From assembly GCA_938034415.1 (NCBI GenBank), contig CALHLE010000006.1:1-50271 (forward strand): a DNA stretch of 50,271 nucleotides, read 5' to 3'. Both the position numbers and the translations under genes were made by a program. The stretch comes from an uncultured Anaerolineae bacterium (GTDB lineage: Bacteria > Chloroflexota > Anaerolineae > J036 > Brachytrichaceae). Shown here piece after piece: positions 32,874 through 42,091 of this stretch (within the stretch, counting starts at the first letter, position 1; each line of letters starts with the position of its first letter). Below the pieces are notes generated by a model. That model ran no database searches. It was not told where the DNA came from and worked only from the letters and a program-made list of their open reading frames with translations.

Positions 32874-33623
32874 TCAGGCCGTCGCTTCGAGCGCGTTCAG
32901 CGGTGAAACGTCGCCCGACTCAAAGTGATGCCACCATGCGCGGATGGTTGAGGCGTCGCCGAAAAACCACCTGCCCCAACCCGGCGAATGTCCCACGCCT
33001 TCTAGTTCAAGTGTATCTGCGCCGTCCAGCTCGCTCAGCGCGAGCGGCACCACGCCATCGCCCCACTGCGCGCCGTTGCCGGAGATGAAGCGGTAGTTGT
33101 AATAAGCTTCGCGCTGGCGCAAAGCGCCGTTGACTTTGCCTTCGATGTGCCGGCTGCGCACATTGAGATACTTGACCTGCGGCGCATAATACGCGCCGGG
33201 GTATGTCTCGTCCACCCATGCCGCGGCGCGCAAGCCTCGGCGCGGCGCTTCCCGCGTCGCCCGCAGCGGACTGCCGATCATATACAGGCGCGACACGCGC
33301 TCGTAGCCATGATATGAGCGCTGATGGGGTTTGACCGTCCGGTCGCCGAGATAGGCGCGCCCGACGATGCCGCCGGCGCTGTGACCGACCAGGATGACTT
33401 TGCGCGCACCGGTCTGCTTCAGCGCGTGGATGACGGCCGTGTGCGCGCGGTCCACCAGCAAGCTGTAGTCGGTGAGGCCGGCCAGCATCCACGTCACGCG
33501 CGTGATGCCGGCGATGAAGACGCGCCGCCCCGCAATGTCCGCCAGCGCGCGCGCCGCAAGGCGGTAGTCGCTCCAATGCGAGCCGAAACCACCGATCAGC
33601 ACGATGGGTTCTTGAACGCTCAT
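32874..33623 (-). CDS. Alpha/beta-hydrolase, esterase or lipase type
   Basis: A 249-residue hydrolase with the nucleophile elbow VGHSAGGIVG (Ser at about 101), acidic region GAQWGDGVVPLALSE and C-terminal His in GVGHSPGWGRWFFG. The N-terminus PIVLIGGFGSHWSDYRLAARAL has the oxyanion GGFGS pattern seen in palmitoyl-protein-thioesterase-like and lipase-like proteins. No signal peptide, so cytosolic. Substrate unknown. Start at 33623 (MSVQEP) chosen; three more residues are possible at 33632. Downstream of serS on the same strand with an 81-bp gap. Confidence 0.83.
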   Translation of the reverse strand: MSVQEPIVLIGGFGSHWSDYRLAARALADIAGRRVFIAGITRVTWMLAGLTDYSLLVDRAHTAVIHALKQTGARKVILVGHSAGGIVGRAYLGDRTVKPHQRSYHGYERVSRLYMIGSPLRATREAPRRGLRAAAWVDETYPGAYYAPQVKYLNVRSRHIEGKVNGALRQREAYYNYRFISGNGAQWGDGVVPLALSELDGADTLELEGVGHSPGWGRWFFGDASTIRAWWHHFESGDVSPLNALEATA

Positions 33624-33704
33624 GCTGGGCACAGTCTAACGGAAACGATTAGCCCAACATTAAGGGTGAATTTCAACGTGATTGAGGCGTCTTGCGCCGT
33701 TGGC

Positions 33705-34985
33705 CTATGCGTGCGCTTGGCGGATGACATCGGTGCCTACGTAGGGACGTAGCACTTCCGGCACGACGACGCTGCCGTCGGCTTGCTGGTAATTCTCCAG
33801 CACCGCGATCATCGTGCGCGGCAGGCCTAGCCCGCTGCCGTTCAGCGTGTGCACGAATTCCGGCTTGGCCCCCTTCTCCCGGCGGAACTTGATGTTGGCG
33901 CGGCGCGCCTGGAAGTCGCCCACGTTGCTGACTGAGCTGACCTCCAGCCACTCGCCGACGCCGGGAGACCACACCTCGAGGTCGTAGGTGATGCGCGAGG
34001 CGAAGCCCAAGTCGCCGGTGCACAGCAACTTGACGCGATAGGTCAAGCCTAATTCCTTTAACGTGGCCTCAGCGTCTTCGCGCATTTTCTCCAGATAATG
34101 GTCGCTCTCTTCCGGCTTGGTGAAGGCATACATCTCCACTTTGTCGAACTGGTGGCCGCGCTTGATGCCGCGCACGTCTCGGCCGGCGCTCATCTTCTCG
34201 CGCCGGAAGCACGGCGTGTAGGCCGTGTAAAGCCTGGGCAGGTCGTCGGCGTCGAGGATCTCGTTGCCGTGCAGGTTGGTTAGCGGCACTTCGGCCGTCG
34301 GCACCATCCAGAAGTCCTCCTCGGCATCGTGATACAGGTTGTCGCGGAACTTCGGCAGTTGGCCGGCGGCGAATAACGTCTGCGCTTTCACCATGAAGGG
34401 CAAGTAGCGTTCTTCGTAGCCCTGCCGTAAACGCAGGTCGAGCATCCAGGCGATCAGGCCGCGTTGCAGGCGCGCGCCCCAGCCGTTCAACACGTAGAAC
34501 CGGCTGCCGCTCAACTTCACCCCGCGCTCGAAGTCGATGATCCCCAACTGCTCGCCGATCTCCCAGTGGGGCTTCGGTGGAAAGTCCGGCTTGGGCAGCG
34601 CGCCTTCTACCACGCGCAGCAAGACGTTGTGCGTCTCGTCCGGCCCGACCGGCACGCGCGGGTCTGCCAGGTTGGGCAGCGCTGCCGTCAGCTCGCCGAG
34701 TTGCGCTTCGATCTTGGCCAGCTCCGCCTCTAGCATAGCAATTTCGTCGCCTACGCGGCGCATCTCGGCCTTCTTCGCTTCGCGCTCGGCTTCATCACGC
34801 ATGCGGCCGATTTCCTTGCTCACCGCGTTGCGGGTGGCGCGCAGTCGCTCCGAGCGCGCCAGGATCTCCCGTCGCTGTGTGTCGAGCGCCAGGATTTCGT
34901 CCACCGGCGTCGGGTCGTTGCCGCGATTGATGATCGCTTGACGGACGACCTCCGGCTCTTTGCGGATCAAGTTGATGTCCAACAT
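33705..34985 (-). CDS. serS: Seryl-tRNA synthetase
   Basis: A 426-residue class II enzyme charging tRNA-Ser (and, in Sec-using bacteria, the first step on tRNA-Sec, to make Ser-tRNA-Sec). Visible: an N-terminal coiled-coil arm ([41 protein letters not shown]), motif 2 with [28 protein letters not shown], and the C-terminal [22 protein letters not shown] (motif 3). Start at 34985 (MLDINLIRK) matches the family. Controlled by the T-box leader upstream. SerS and SelA in one window are both needed for selenocysteine use. Confidence 0.95.
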   Translation of the reverse strand: MLDINLIRKEPEVVRQAIINRGNDPTPVDEILALDTQRREILARSERLRATRNAVSKEIGRMRDEAEREAKKAEMRRVGDEIAMLEAELAKIEAQLGELTAALPNLADPRVPVGPDETHNVLLRVVEGALPKPDFPPKPHWEIGEQLGIIDFERGVKLSGSRFYVLNGWGARLQRGLIAWMLDLRLRQGYEERYLPFMVKAQTLFAAGQLPKFRDNLYHDAEEDFWMVPTAEVPLTNLHGNEILDADDLPRLYTAYTPCFRREKMSAGRDVRGIKRGHQFDKVEMYAFTKPEESDHYLEKMREDAEATLKELGLTYRVKLLCTGDLGFASRITYDLEVWSPGVGEWLEVSSVSNVGDFQARRANIKFRREKGAKPEFVHTLNGSGLGLPRTMIAVLENYQQADGSVVVPEVLRPYVGTDVIRQAHA

Positions 34986-35001
34986 ATCGGCATCCTCGCA
35001 T

Positions 35002-35266
35002 CAAAATTAAAGCGCCCTCGTCGAATCAGGACGAAGGGCGCTCGTGGTGCCACCTGACTTCGCCAGCGCTTTGGGAATTGGCTGCGAAACGTGCATTCGA
35101 CGCCGATTACCCAGTCGCTGACCTCAAATGTTCGCTAACGGGAACTCCCGTCCTGCTCGTCGCAGGAAGCTCTGCGAGTGGAAGCGCGACCCTTCAGGCT
35201 GCCGGTTCGCACCGTCCACCGGCTCTCTGCAAGCGCATCCGGCGCGCGTCTCGCGTCATCGCCGAT
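35002..35266 (-). promoter_or_regulatory. T-box leader of serS (tRNA-Ser sensing)
   Basis: On the minus strand, AGGTGGCACCACGAG (35041-35055) is the T-box motif, whose bulge TGGC would pair with the GCCA end of a tRNA with discriminator G, as tRNA-Ser has. The terminator is AGCGCCC..GTC/GAC..GGGCGCT at 35011-35042, with a TTTAATTTT tail (35002-35010). Upstream lie the Stem I pieces, GCAGAGAGCCGGTGG and GTGCGAACCGGC, typical of the distal Stem I loops. A candidate specifier is TCC (Ser) at 35180-35182, followed by a purine. The TAGAAT at 35273-35278 is a possible -10. Confidence 0.9.
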
Positions 35267-35307
35267 GCTTGTATTCTAACCGAAAAGACCAACTATGATG
35301 ACGCGGC

Positions 35308-36018
35308 ATGGTCAGAGCGTTGCATGCATGGTCGCTCGAACCGGAGCAGGCGATCCAGGTTCAGGCGCAACTGCGCGCGCAACTGGTGTTGCGGTGGGAT
35401 GGCCGCGCGGTGCGCACCATCGCCGGCGTGGATGTGAGCCTGAGCGAGGCGCGCGCGCATGCGGCCATCGTCGTGCTGCGCTATCCCCAGATGACCCCGA
35501 TCGAGGGCGTGACCGCGGACGCGCCGCTCGTCTTTCCCTACATCCCCGGTTTGCTGGCCTTTCGAGAAGGGCCGGCTATCCTCGCCGCCTGGGAGAAGCT
35601 CCGACACCTACCCGACCTCGTCATGTTTGACGGGCAGGGCATCGCGCATCCGCGAGGGATAGGCATCGCCTCGCAGATGGGTCTGTGGCTGGAACGCCCC
35701 ACAATCGGCGTTGCCAAGTCCAGGCTATACGGTGATTTTGAGGAACCCGGGCCGAACATCGGCGACGCGAGCGCGCTGGTTGACCCACAGACGAAGGAGG
35801 TGATCGGGGCCGTCTTGCGGACGCGCGAACGGGCCAACCCGCTGTTCATCTCCCCCGGCCATCTAATTGATGCCGCGCGCGCAGTGGCCTTCGTCATGCA
35901 ATGCGTGCGGGGCTACCGTCTGCCGGAGCCGACGCGCTGGGCGCACAAGTTCGCCGCAGGCGAAGCGTTGCCGATGGGCGAAGGTGAAGACCCTGGAAAC
36001 CAGTTAGCGCTTTTTTGA
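35308..36018 (+). CDS. nfi: Endonuclease V
   Basis: A 236-residue DNA repair nuclease that cuts one strand near deoxyinosine (deaminated adenine). Catalytic and binding motifs: IAGVDVSLSE (Asp), FPYIPGLLAFREGPAI (Glu region), VMFDGQGIAHPRGIGIASQMGL, and the C-terminal SPGHLIDAARAV. Full length. TATGAT at 35294-35299 lies 8 nt before the ATG, in the divergent gap to the T-box leader. Convergent with selA. Confidence 0.93.
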   Translation: MVRALHAWSLEPEQAIQVQAQLRAQLVLRWDGRAVRTIAGVDVSLSEARAHAAIVVLRYPQMTPIEGVTADAPLVFPYIPGLLAFREGPAILAAWEKLRHLPDLVMFDGQGIAHPRGIGIASQMGLWLERPTIGVAKSRLYGDFEEPGPNIGDASALVDPQTKEVIGAVLRTRERANPLFISPGHLIDAARAVAFVMQCVRGYRLPEPTRWAHKFAAGEALPMGEGEDPGNQLALF

Positions 36019-36067
36019 TCACTCCGCGCCGGATCGCGCGACGCATCGTTCGTGGCCATGCGCGAGA

Positions 36068-37450
36068 TTACGCGGCGCGCAGGCGATGCACCAACTCGTC
36101 GTCATCCAGCACGGTGCGCAAGTCGAGCGTAACGCGGTCGTTGCTGATTCGGGCGATCACGCCGCGCGCGCGCAAGGCGGCCAGGATCTCGTGCGGCGAG
36201 CGCGCGTCCGACGTGAGCGCGATCAACGTCGTCGGCAGGGTCTCGCCCGGCAACGACCCGCCGCCCACCGTGCTTTCGCCGTCTACCAATTCGGCCCGCA
36301 GGCCGTTCGCCGATAGCCAATCGGCGATCCGCGCGCTCACCTGATGTGCGCGCTGCGCAATGCCGGATTTGGGCATGGCCAACATGCGGATCACCGGCAC
36401 CTCGCGATGCGCCTCGCCGCGTGCGTAATGCCGCAGCGTCGCCGAGAGTCCGGCCAGGGTGAATTTATCGGCGCGGAAGGCGCGCGCCAACGGATGCTGA
36501 CGGCAGCGCTCAATCCACTCGCGCCGGCCCAGCATGATGCCGGCCTGCGGCCCGCCCAACAGCTTGTCGCCGCTGAAGGTCACAATGGCCGCGCCGGCGC
36601 GCAGGCTATCCTGCGGCATCGGCTCGCGCCGCAGGCCGAACTGCGACGTATCCACGAGCGCGCCGCTGCCCAGGTCGTCCAGCACCGGAACGGAGAACCG
36701 CTTGCCGAGCTGGACCAGATCTTGAATGGGTGTCGCCTCCACGAAGCCGACCATCAGGAAGTTGGACGAGTGCACGCGCAGGATGGCGCCGATGCCCGGC
36801 GCGCGCGCTTTGGCTTCGAGGATCGCCCGCTCGTAGTCCGCCAGGCGCGTTCGGTTGGTCGTGCCCACCTCGATCAGATGCGCGCCGCTTTGTGTCATGA
36901 TCTCGGGGATGCGGAATCCGCCGCCGATCTCCACCAGTTGGCCGCGTGAGATCACCACGCCCTTGCCGGCGGCGACCGCTGCCAGCATCAGCACCGTCGC
37001 TGCGGCGCAGTTATTCACGACCAGCGCCGCTTCTGCGCCGGTCAATTGGCGCAGCAACTGCTCCACCGCCTCACCGCGCCGCCCGCGTTCGCCGATGGTC
37101 ATGTCGAATTCCAGCGGGCTGTAGTCGCGCCCAACGGTCAGCATCGCCTCTTGTGCTGCTCGGCTGAGCGGCGCGCGACCGAGGTTAGTGTGGATGATCA
37201 CGCCGGTCGCGTTCACAACGGTCGGCGGGCGCTCGGGGGAGGATGCTTGCAACAGAGCGCGCGCAGTCGCGATCAGCTCATCGCGGGAGGGGAACGGGGC
37301 GCCATCGCGGATGGCTTGGCGGGCGCGCTCGAGCGCTTCGCGGAGCGCATGCACCGCGCGCGCATGTCCTTCGGCTTCGACCAGCCCGTTGGCCTGCGTG
37401 AGCAGTTCGCTGACGCTCGGCAACTGCCGCAGCCTGTCGTTCAAGGACAT
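36068..37450 (-). CDS. selA: L-seryl-tRNA(Sec) selenium transferase (selenocysteine synthase)
   Basis: A 460-residue PLP enzyme that turns Ser-tRNA-Sec into Sec-tRNA-Sec with selenophosphate. The PLP lysine is K296 in TFSGDKLLGGPQAGI; other conserved blocks are VNATGVIIHTNLGRAPLS, NNCAAATVLMLAAVAAGKGVVISRGQLVEIGGGFRIPEIMTQSGA and VLDDLGSGALVD. Length and order match SelA, not the shorter archaeal-like proteins. It gives strong support that the host decodes TGA as Sec, which the thioredoxin gene at 10571 needs. TATAAT lies 7 nt before its ATG. It lies about 100 bp downstream of the RNA methyltransferase gene. selB, selC and selD are not in the window. Confidence 0.95.
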   Translation of the reverse strand: MSLNDRLRQLPSVSELLTQANGLVEAEGHARAVHALREALERARQAIRDGAPFPSRDELIATARALLQASSPERPPTVVNATGVIIHTNLGRAPLSRAAQEAMLTVGRDYSPLEFDMTIGERGRRGEAVEQLLRQLTGAEAALVVNNCAAATVLMLAAVAAGKGVVISRGQLVEIGGGFRIPEIMTQSGAHLIEVGTTNRTRLADYERAILEAKARAPGIGAILRVHSSNFLMVGFVEATPIQDLVQLGKRFSVPVLDDLGSGALVDTSQFGLRREPMPQDSLRAGAAIVTFSGDKLLGGPQAGIMLGRREWIERCRQHPLARAFRADKFTLAGLSATLRHYARGEAHREVPVIRMLAMPKSGIAQRAHQVSARIADWLSANGLRAELVDGESTVGGGSLPGETLPTTLIALTSDARSPHEILAALRARGVIARISNDRVTLDLRTVLDDDELVHRLRAA

Positions 37451-37457
37451 CGCGCGG

Positions 37458-37463
37458 ATTATA
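37458..37463 (-). promoter_or_regulatory. TATAAT box 7 nt before the selA start
   Basis: Exact -10 consensus on the minus strand in the gap after the RNA methyltransferase gene. Transcription would begin at about the ATG 37450, so the mRNA is probably leaderless. No clear -35 was found. Confidence 0.55.
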
Positions 37464-37550
37464 CGGAGTCCCGTTCGACTATTCGCGTGACTGCGGCGCG
37501 CAAGCGCGCGGCCTTTTAACCGCCGCGCTCGATCATGAAGCGTGGGCCGT

Positions 37551-38381
37551 CTACGCCATGCCGCGCTGCTTGATTGCCTCGTAGATCAACAGCGCTGCGC
37601 TCGTCGCCACGTTCAGCGAGTTGATCCGGCCGAACATCGGGATGCGCACGGCGGCGTCGGCCTGGTCGAGCCAGAATTTGGACAGCCCGTATTTCTCTTC
37701 GCCGACGGCGATCGCGCAGGGCTGGGTAAAGTCGAACCGCGTGTAGCTCATCGGCAATTGTCCACGTAATGGATTGGGCGTAGTGGCGACGATACGTATG
37801 CCGCGCTCGCGCAGCCAGGCCATCGCCTCGGCGCTTGCGCATTGCGCGACCGGCACGCTGAATAGCGCGCCCTGCGAAGCGCGCACCACGTTCGGGTTAG
37901 TGAGGTCGGCCTTGGGATCGCAGAACAGAAAGGCGTCTACGCCGGCCGCGTCGCACGTGCGCAGCATGGCGCCCAGATTGCCCGGCTTCTCCACCGCTTC
38001 CACGACAAGGTAGAGCGGCGCGCGGCTGCGCGCTTGGGTCAGCCGTCCCAGCGAGAAATCCGGCCGCGCGATCACGGCCAGCCAACCATCCGGCCCGTCG
38101 CGATAGGCCATCTTCTCGAAGACCGGCCGTGTGGTCTCGATCACCTCGGCACCGGTGTCGCGCACGCGCCACTGCAAGTTGTCATGCGCATTGGGGCTGC
38201 GCGCAGGCTTGAACAGCTCAGGGCAGATGAAGACGGTCTGCGGGCGCGCGCCGCAATCCAGGGCCAGCGACAGCGGATCGAAGCCCTCGACCAGCATCAA
38301 GCCGTCGTCGTCGCGCCGGCGCTTGTCGCGCAGCGCCACGATGTGCTTCACGCGCGGATTAGTCAGGCTGGTGATGCGCAT
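37551..38381 (-). CDS. TrmH/SpoU-family RNA 2'-O-methyltransferase
   Basis: A 276-residue protein. The N-terminal substrate-binding domain starts MRITSLTNPRVKHIVALRDKRRR, the usual rRNA/tRNA methylase start. The C-terminal SPOUT knot has VVEAVEKPGNLGAMLRTCDAAGVDAFLF, AVGEEKYGLSKFWLDQADAAVRIPMFGRINSLNVATSAALLIYEA, with SLNVATSAALLIYE motif 3. It methylates a ribose in rRNA or tRNA; target unknown. Start at 38381 is chosen because upstream residues lack similarity. Same strand as selA, gap about 100 bp. Confidence 0.9.
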   Translation of the reverse strand: MRITSLTNPRVKHIVALRDKRRRDDDGLMLVEGFDPLSLALDCGARPQTVFICPELFKPARSPNAHDNLQWRVRDTGAEVIETTRPVFEKMAYRDGPDGWLAVIARPDFSLGRLTQARSRAPLYLVVEAVEKPGNLGAMLRTCDAAGVDAFLFCDPKADLTNPNVVRASQGALFSVPVAQCASAEAMAWLRERGIRIVATTPNPLRGQLPMSYTRFDFTQPCAIAVGEEKYGLSKFWLDQADAAVRIPMFGRINSLNVATSAALLIYEAIKQRGMA

Positions 38382-38535
38382 ACGGAACCACGTGGGCAAT
38401 ATCCTACTGCCGCTCACCGATGTACGGGACGATGCCCGCATTGCCAAACTGCCCCACGTCGAGGACGTTTGCTTGTCCGGCCGGCAGATCCCATTTGTCT
38501 CATAGGTTCAAGTGCGATAGTATCTGCAATCGTCT
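38382..38535. other. Spacer before the aminotransferase remnant
   Basis: No gene found. It lies between the divergent start of the RNA methyltransferase gene and the truncated aminotransferase. No terminal repeat or transposase sequence is seen that would explain the loss of the aminotransferase N-terminus. Confidence 0.4.
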
Positions 38536-39119
38536 ATGAACGCTCCATCTTTCGTGAGCCAGCTATACGACGTGCAACCCGACTTCTTGACGCTCTCCAA
38601 GGCTTTATCGTCCGGCTACATGCCCATCGGAGCAACATTGGTGAGCCAAAAGGTCATTGACGTGTTCAACGGCGCCCACCCGGCCGACAACATCTTTACG
38701 CATGGCCATACCTACAGCGGTCATCCGGTTGCCCTGCGCGGTCGCGCTGGAGAACATCCGCATCCTCGAGCGCGAAGGCTTTGCCGACCCGCGCGGCGCA
38801 GATGGGCGAGTATCTTCAACGCGGCCTGGAGAGCCTCAGCAGCCACCCTTCATACGCGGATGCGCGCGGCGTCGGGATGTTGCGCGGCTTGGAGTTGGTC
38901 GGCGACGATGAAAGAGCTGGCGCCTTTGGCAGCGCGCGGGCTGCCTGCTTATGGCTGCGCAAGCGGCTGCGCGACCTTGGCTTGATTACCCTCACGATTC
39001 ATCCCGGCACGGTGTTTCTGATCGCCCCACCCTTGGTCATCGAGCGCGCAGAGATTGACGCGCCGGTCGAAATTCTGGATCGCGGCTTGCGCGAACTGGA
39101 TCAGGCCTTGGCAGACTAA
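38536..39119 (+). pseudogene. Truncated, frameshifted class-III aminotransferase
   Basis: Only the C-terminal part of an omega-aminotransferase-like PLP enzyme remains. Intact pieces in order: QLYDVQPDFLTLSKALSSGYMPIGA (PLP Lys in LSKAL), then IFTHGHTYSGHPV, then CAVALENIRILEREGFAD, then QMGEYLQRGLESLSS and VGMLRGLELVG. The reading frame shifts forward by one base twice, each time with one extra C in a CCC run (38732-38734 and 38788-38790). The N-terminal half (about 250 residues) is missing altogether. Either the C runs are sequencing errors in a truncated gene, or the gene is decaying. The missing N-terminus makes it non-functional in both cases. Confidence 0.82.
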
Positions 39120-39161
39120 AGAGAGCACAAGCGCAAACAGCGCGCTGAGACGCCATGGGCG

Positions 39162-39857
39162 ATGCGCACTTCCTTGCTCCAACGTTCACCGGCGCCTGAG
39201 TTGCTGGACGAGCGCGCCTACCATGATCTGGAAGAACTGCGCGGCAACCTGCGCGACATGGCGCGCTATGACCACAGCTTGGGCGTCTTTGCGCTGGCGA
39301 TGCGACTGGTCAACGCTGCGCTGTCGCCAAGCGCGACCGGCTATACCGGCTTGGATGTCGGCTGCGGGTCCGGCGACTTCATCGCCTACGCCCGGCAAGC
39401 TGCGCCGGCCGCGCGCTGGTGGGGTGTGGACGTGTCGCCGGACGTGCTACGCGTCGCGCGCCAGGAGCATCCCGAACTGTTCGTGGTTTGCGCTCAAGGC
39501 ATGCGCCTGCCGCTCGCCGATGCCAGCGTGGACATGGTGACGTGCATTCACGTGCTGCACCACCTCAGCCCGCCGGAAGCTATCACGCTGCTGTGTGAAC
39601 TCCGCCGCGTCGCTCGGCTGCGGGTGGTGTGCTTGGACTTGAACCGAAACGCAGGCACGCTGGTCGGCGCTTGGCTGCTGACGCGGCTGACCAGCCGCAA
39701 CCGACTGACGCGCGCCGATGGCGTGCAGTCGGTCCGCCGCGCCTACACGGCAGCCGAAGCTGCCGACCTCGCCCGGCAGGCCGGCTGGGCTGATTTCGAT
39801 ATTCGCCTCCATGGGCCGTTCCGTTACGCCCTGACGTTGATGCGGTCACTCGCATAG
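39162..39857 (+). CDS. Class I SAM-dependent methyltransferase
   Basis: A 231-residue methyltransferase with the Rossmann core GLDVGCGSGDFIAYARQAAP (motif I), WWGVDVSPDVLRVARQEHPEL, DMVTCIHVLHHLSPPEAITLL (motif III/IV) and RVVCLDLN. N-terminal region YHDLEELRGNLRDMARYDHSLG matches the group that acts on lipid quinones or small molecules. Substrate unknown. Its end overlaps the convergent glycosyltransferase gene by 12 bp. The frame is open with no close upstream partner. Confidence 0.87.
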   Translation: MRTSLLQRSPAPELLDERAYHDLEELRGNLRDMARYDHSLGVFALAMRLVNAALSPSATGYTGLDVGCGSGDFIAYARQAAPAARWWGVDVSPDVLRVARQEHPELFVVCAQGMRLPLADASVDMVTCIHVLHHLSPPEAITLLCELRRVARLRVVCLDLNRNAGTLVGAWLLTRLTSRNRLTRADGVQSVRRAYTAAEAADLARQAGWADFDIRLHGPFRYALTLMRSLA

Positions 39858-40961
39858 CGACATGAGCGCGCGCGCGATGTCCAGCGCCGCCTGGGGGCGC
39901 GCCAGCGCCTTGGAGGCGCGTCGCACTCGCGCCAGGTCATCGGGGTTGTTCAGCCACTGCTTGAGCTGCGCCACAACCGACGCCGGCGTGGGACACCATG
40001 CTGCTGCGCCGTGGCTTACGGCATAGTCGCGCGGGCCTTCCTCCTGGCCGGGCAGCGCGTCGAAGATGATGATGGGCAATCCGGCGGCGAAGCCTTCGGC
40101 CAGCGTAGTCGAGCCGGCCTTGGTGATCAGCACATCCGATGCCCCCATCCACTCCGGCACGTCGTCCACGAAGCCCAGCACCTGCGTCGTGGGGCCGGCG
40201 ATGTCCTTGCCCAGCGTCTGGCGCAGCGCCTGATTGCGCCCACAGATGACGACCAATTGCACGGGCAAGCCGGCATGAGCAATCGTCCGCGCCGTCCTGT
40301 CCAGCAATCCTGCCCCCTCACCGCCGCCTAAGAGCAGCACAACCGGGAGATCATCGCGCAGGCCGCGTTCGGCGCGCGAGCAGGCCCCGCGCTTCACGCG
40401 CGCTTCGAGCGAAGGGATGACCGGTTGGCCGGTGATGATCACTCGCTGAGGCAATATGCCGCGCGCGATAAGCTCTTCGCGCGCCTCTTCGGTGGGCGCC
40501 GTGACGACATCGGCGAGCGGCGTGACATGAAAGCTGTGGATATGGCTGAGGTCAGTCACCACGTGAGCGTAGCGCGCATAGGGCGCCCACAGGCGCATGG
40601 CCGGCGGGACGAACGGATTAAAGTGCGGCTGGCACGACACATAAACGTCGGCCGGGTGCTCGCGAAATAGCGCGCGCAGGCGCTCACCATCCAGTTTGCT
40701 CAGCAGAGCGCCTACCTTCTGCATGCGCTGCACGTTATCGAGCGCAATGTAGTTCAAATAGTGCAACCATCGCGCATGGCTAATTGCGACACGGTAGGTG
40801 GCCTCGCTGTGGTTGAAGGGGCGAGGGAGATAGCCGATGGCGTTGATGGTCTCCACGCGGTGTGGCTTGCCGTTGAGTGTCGCAAAGGCTTGCTGAATGC
40901 TGTCGGCAGCCGTGCGATGTCCGCCCCCCGTGTCGGAGTACAGAAGCGCGAAGGTGGCCAT
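39846..40961 (-). CDS. GT28-family glycosyltransferase, MGDG-synthase/UgtP-like
   Basis: A 371-residue GT-B enzyme of the MurG-related GT28 family. The N-terminal domain starts with LLYSDTGGGHRTAADSIQQAF, then VSCQPHFNPFVPPAM, HVVTDLSHIHSFHV; the C-terminal domain has VVLLLGGGEGAG, VVICGRNQALR, VLGFVDDVPEWMGASDVLITKAGSTTLAEGFAAGLPIIIFDALPGQEE. These are the motifs of processive diacylglycerol glucosyl- or galactosyltransferases, giving membrane glycolipids. No transmembrane segment, so peripheral. Lipid substrate is inferred only from the family. Confidence 0.9.
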   Translation of the reverse strand: MATFALLYSDTGGGHRTAADSIQQAFATLNGKPHRVETINAIGYLPRPFNHSEATYRVAISHARWLHYLNYIALDNVQRMQKVGALLSKLDGERLRALFREHPADVYVSCQPHFNPFVPPAMRLWAPYARYAHVVTDLSHIHSFHVTPLADVVTAPTEEAREELIARGILPQRVIITGQPVIPSLEARVKRGACSRAERGLRDDLPVVLLLGGGEGAGLLDRTARTIAHAGLPVQLVVICGRNQALRQTLGKDIAGPTTQVLGFVDDVPEWMGASDVLITKAGSTTLAEGFAAGLPIIIFDALPGQEEGPRDYAVSHGAAAWCPTPASVVAQLKQWLNNPDDLARVRRASKALARPQAALDIARALMSLCE

Positions 40962-40996
40962 TCCCGTCGCATTCTAAATCGCCCAATGCAATCAGT

Positions 40997-41014
40997 CAGG
41001 CAATGCCTGCGCCT
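40997..41014. repeat. Copy of a short dispersed palindromic repeat
   Basis: CAGGCAATGCCTGCGCCT also occurs within the hairpin at 43840-43868. Here only one arm and the centre are kept. It sits in the 152-bp gap between the divergent glycolipid glycosyltransferase and mdh genes. Confidence 0.5.
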
Positions 41015-41074
41015 GCCCCTTGTATACGCGCCTTCCCCCGCCACAAATGCGCTCGCCCATCCCGCCGAGTATGA

Positions 41075-42058
<984 letters not shown>

Positions 42059-42091
42059 GCGATGGGCCAGTAGCGTCGTCCTTGAAGAGAC

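Noticed and set aside
37491-37518. Plus-strand hairpin followed by TTTT near selA
   Set aside because: There is no plus-strand gene ending there; minus-strand reading lacks a T-run.
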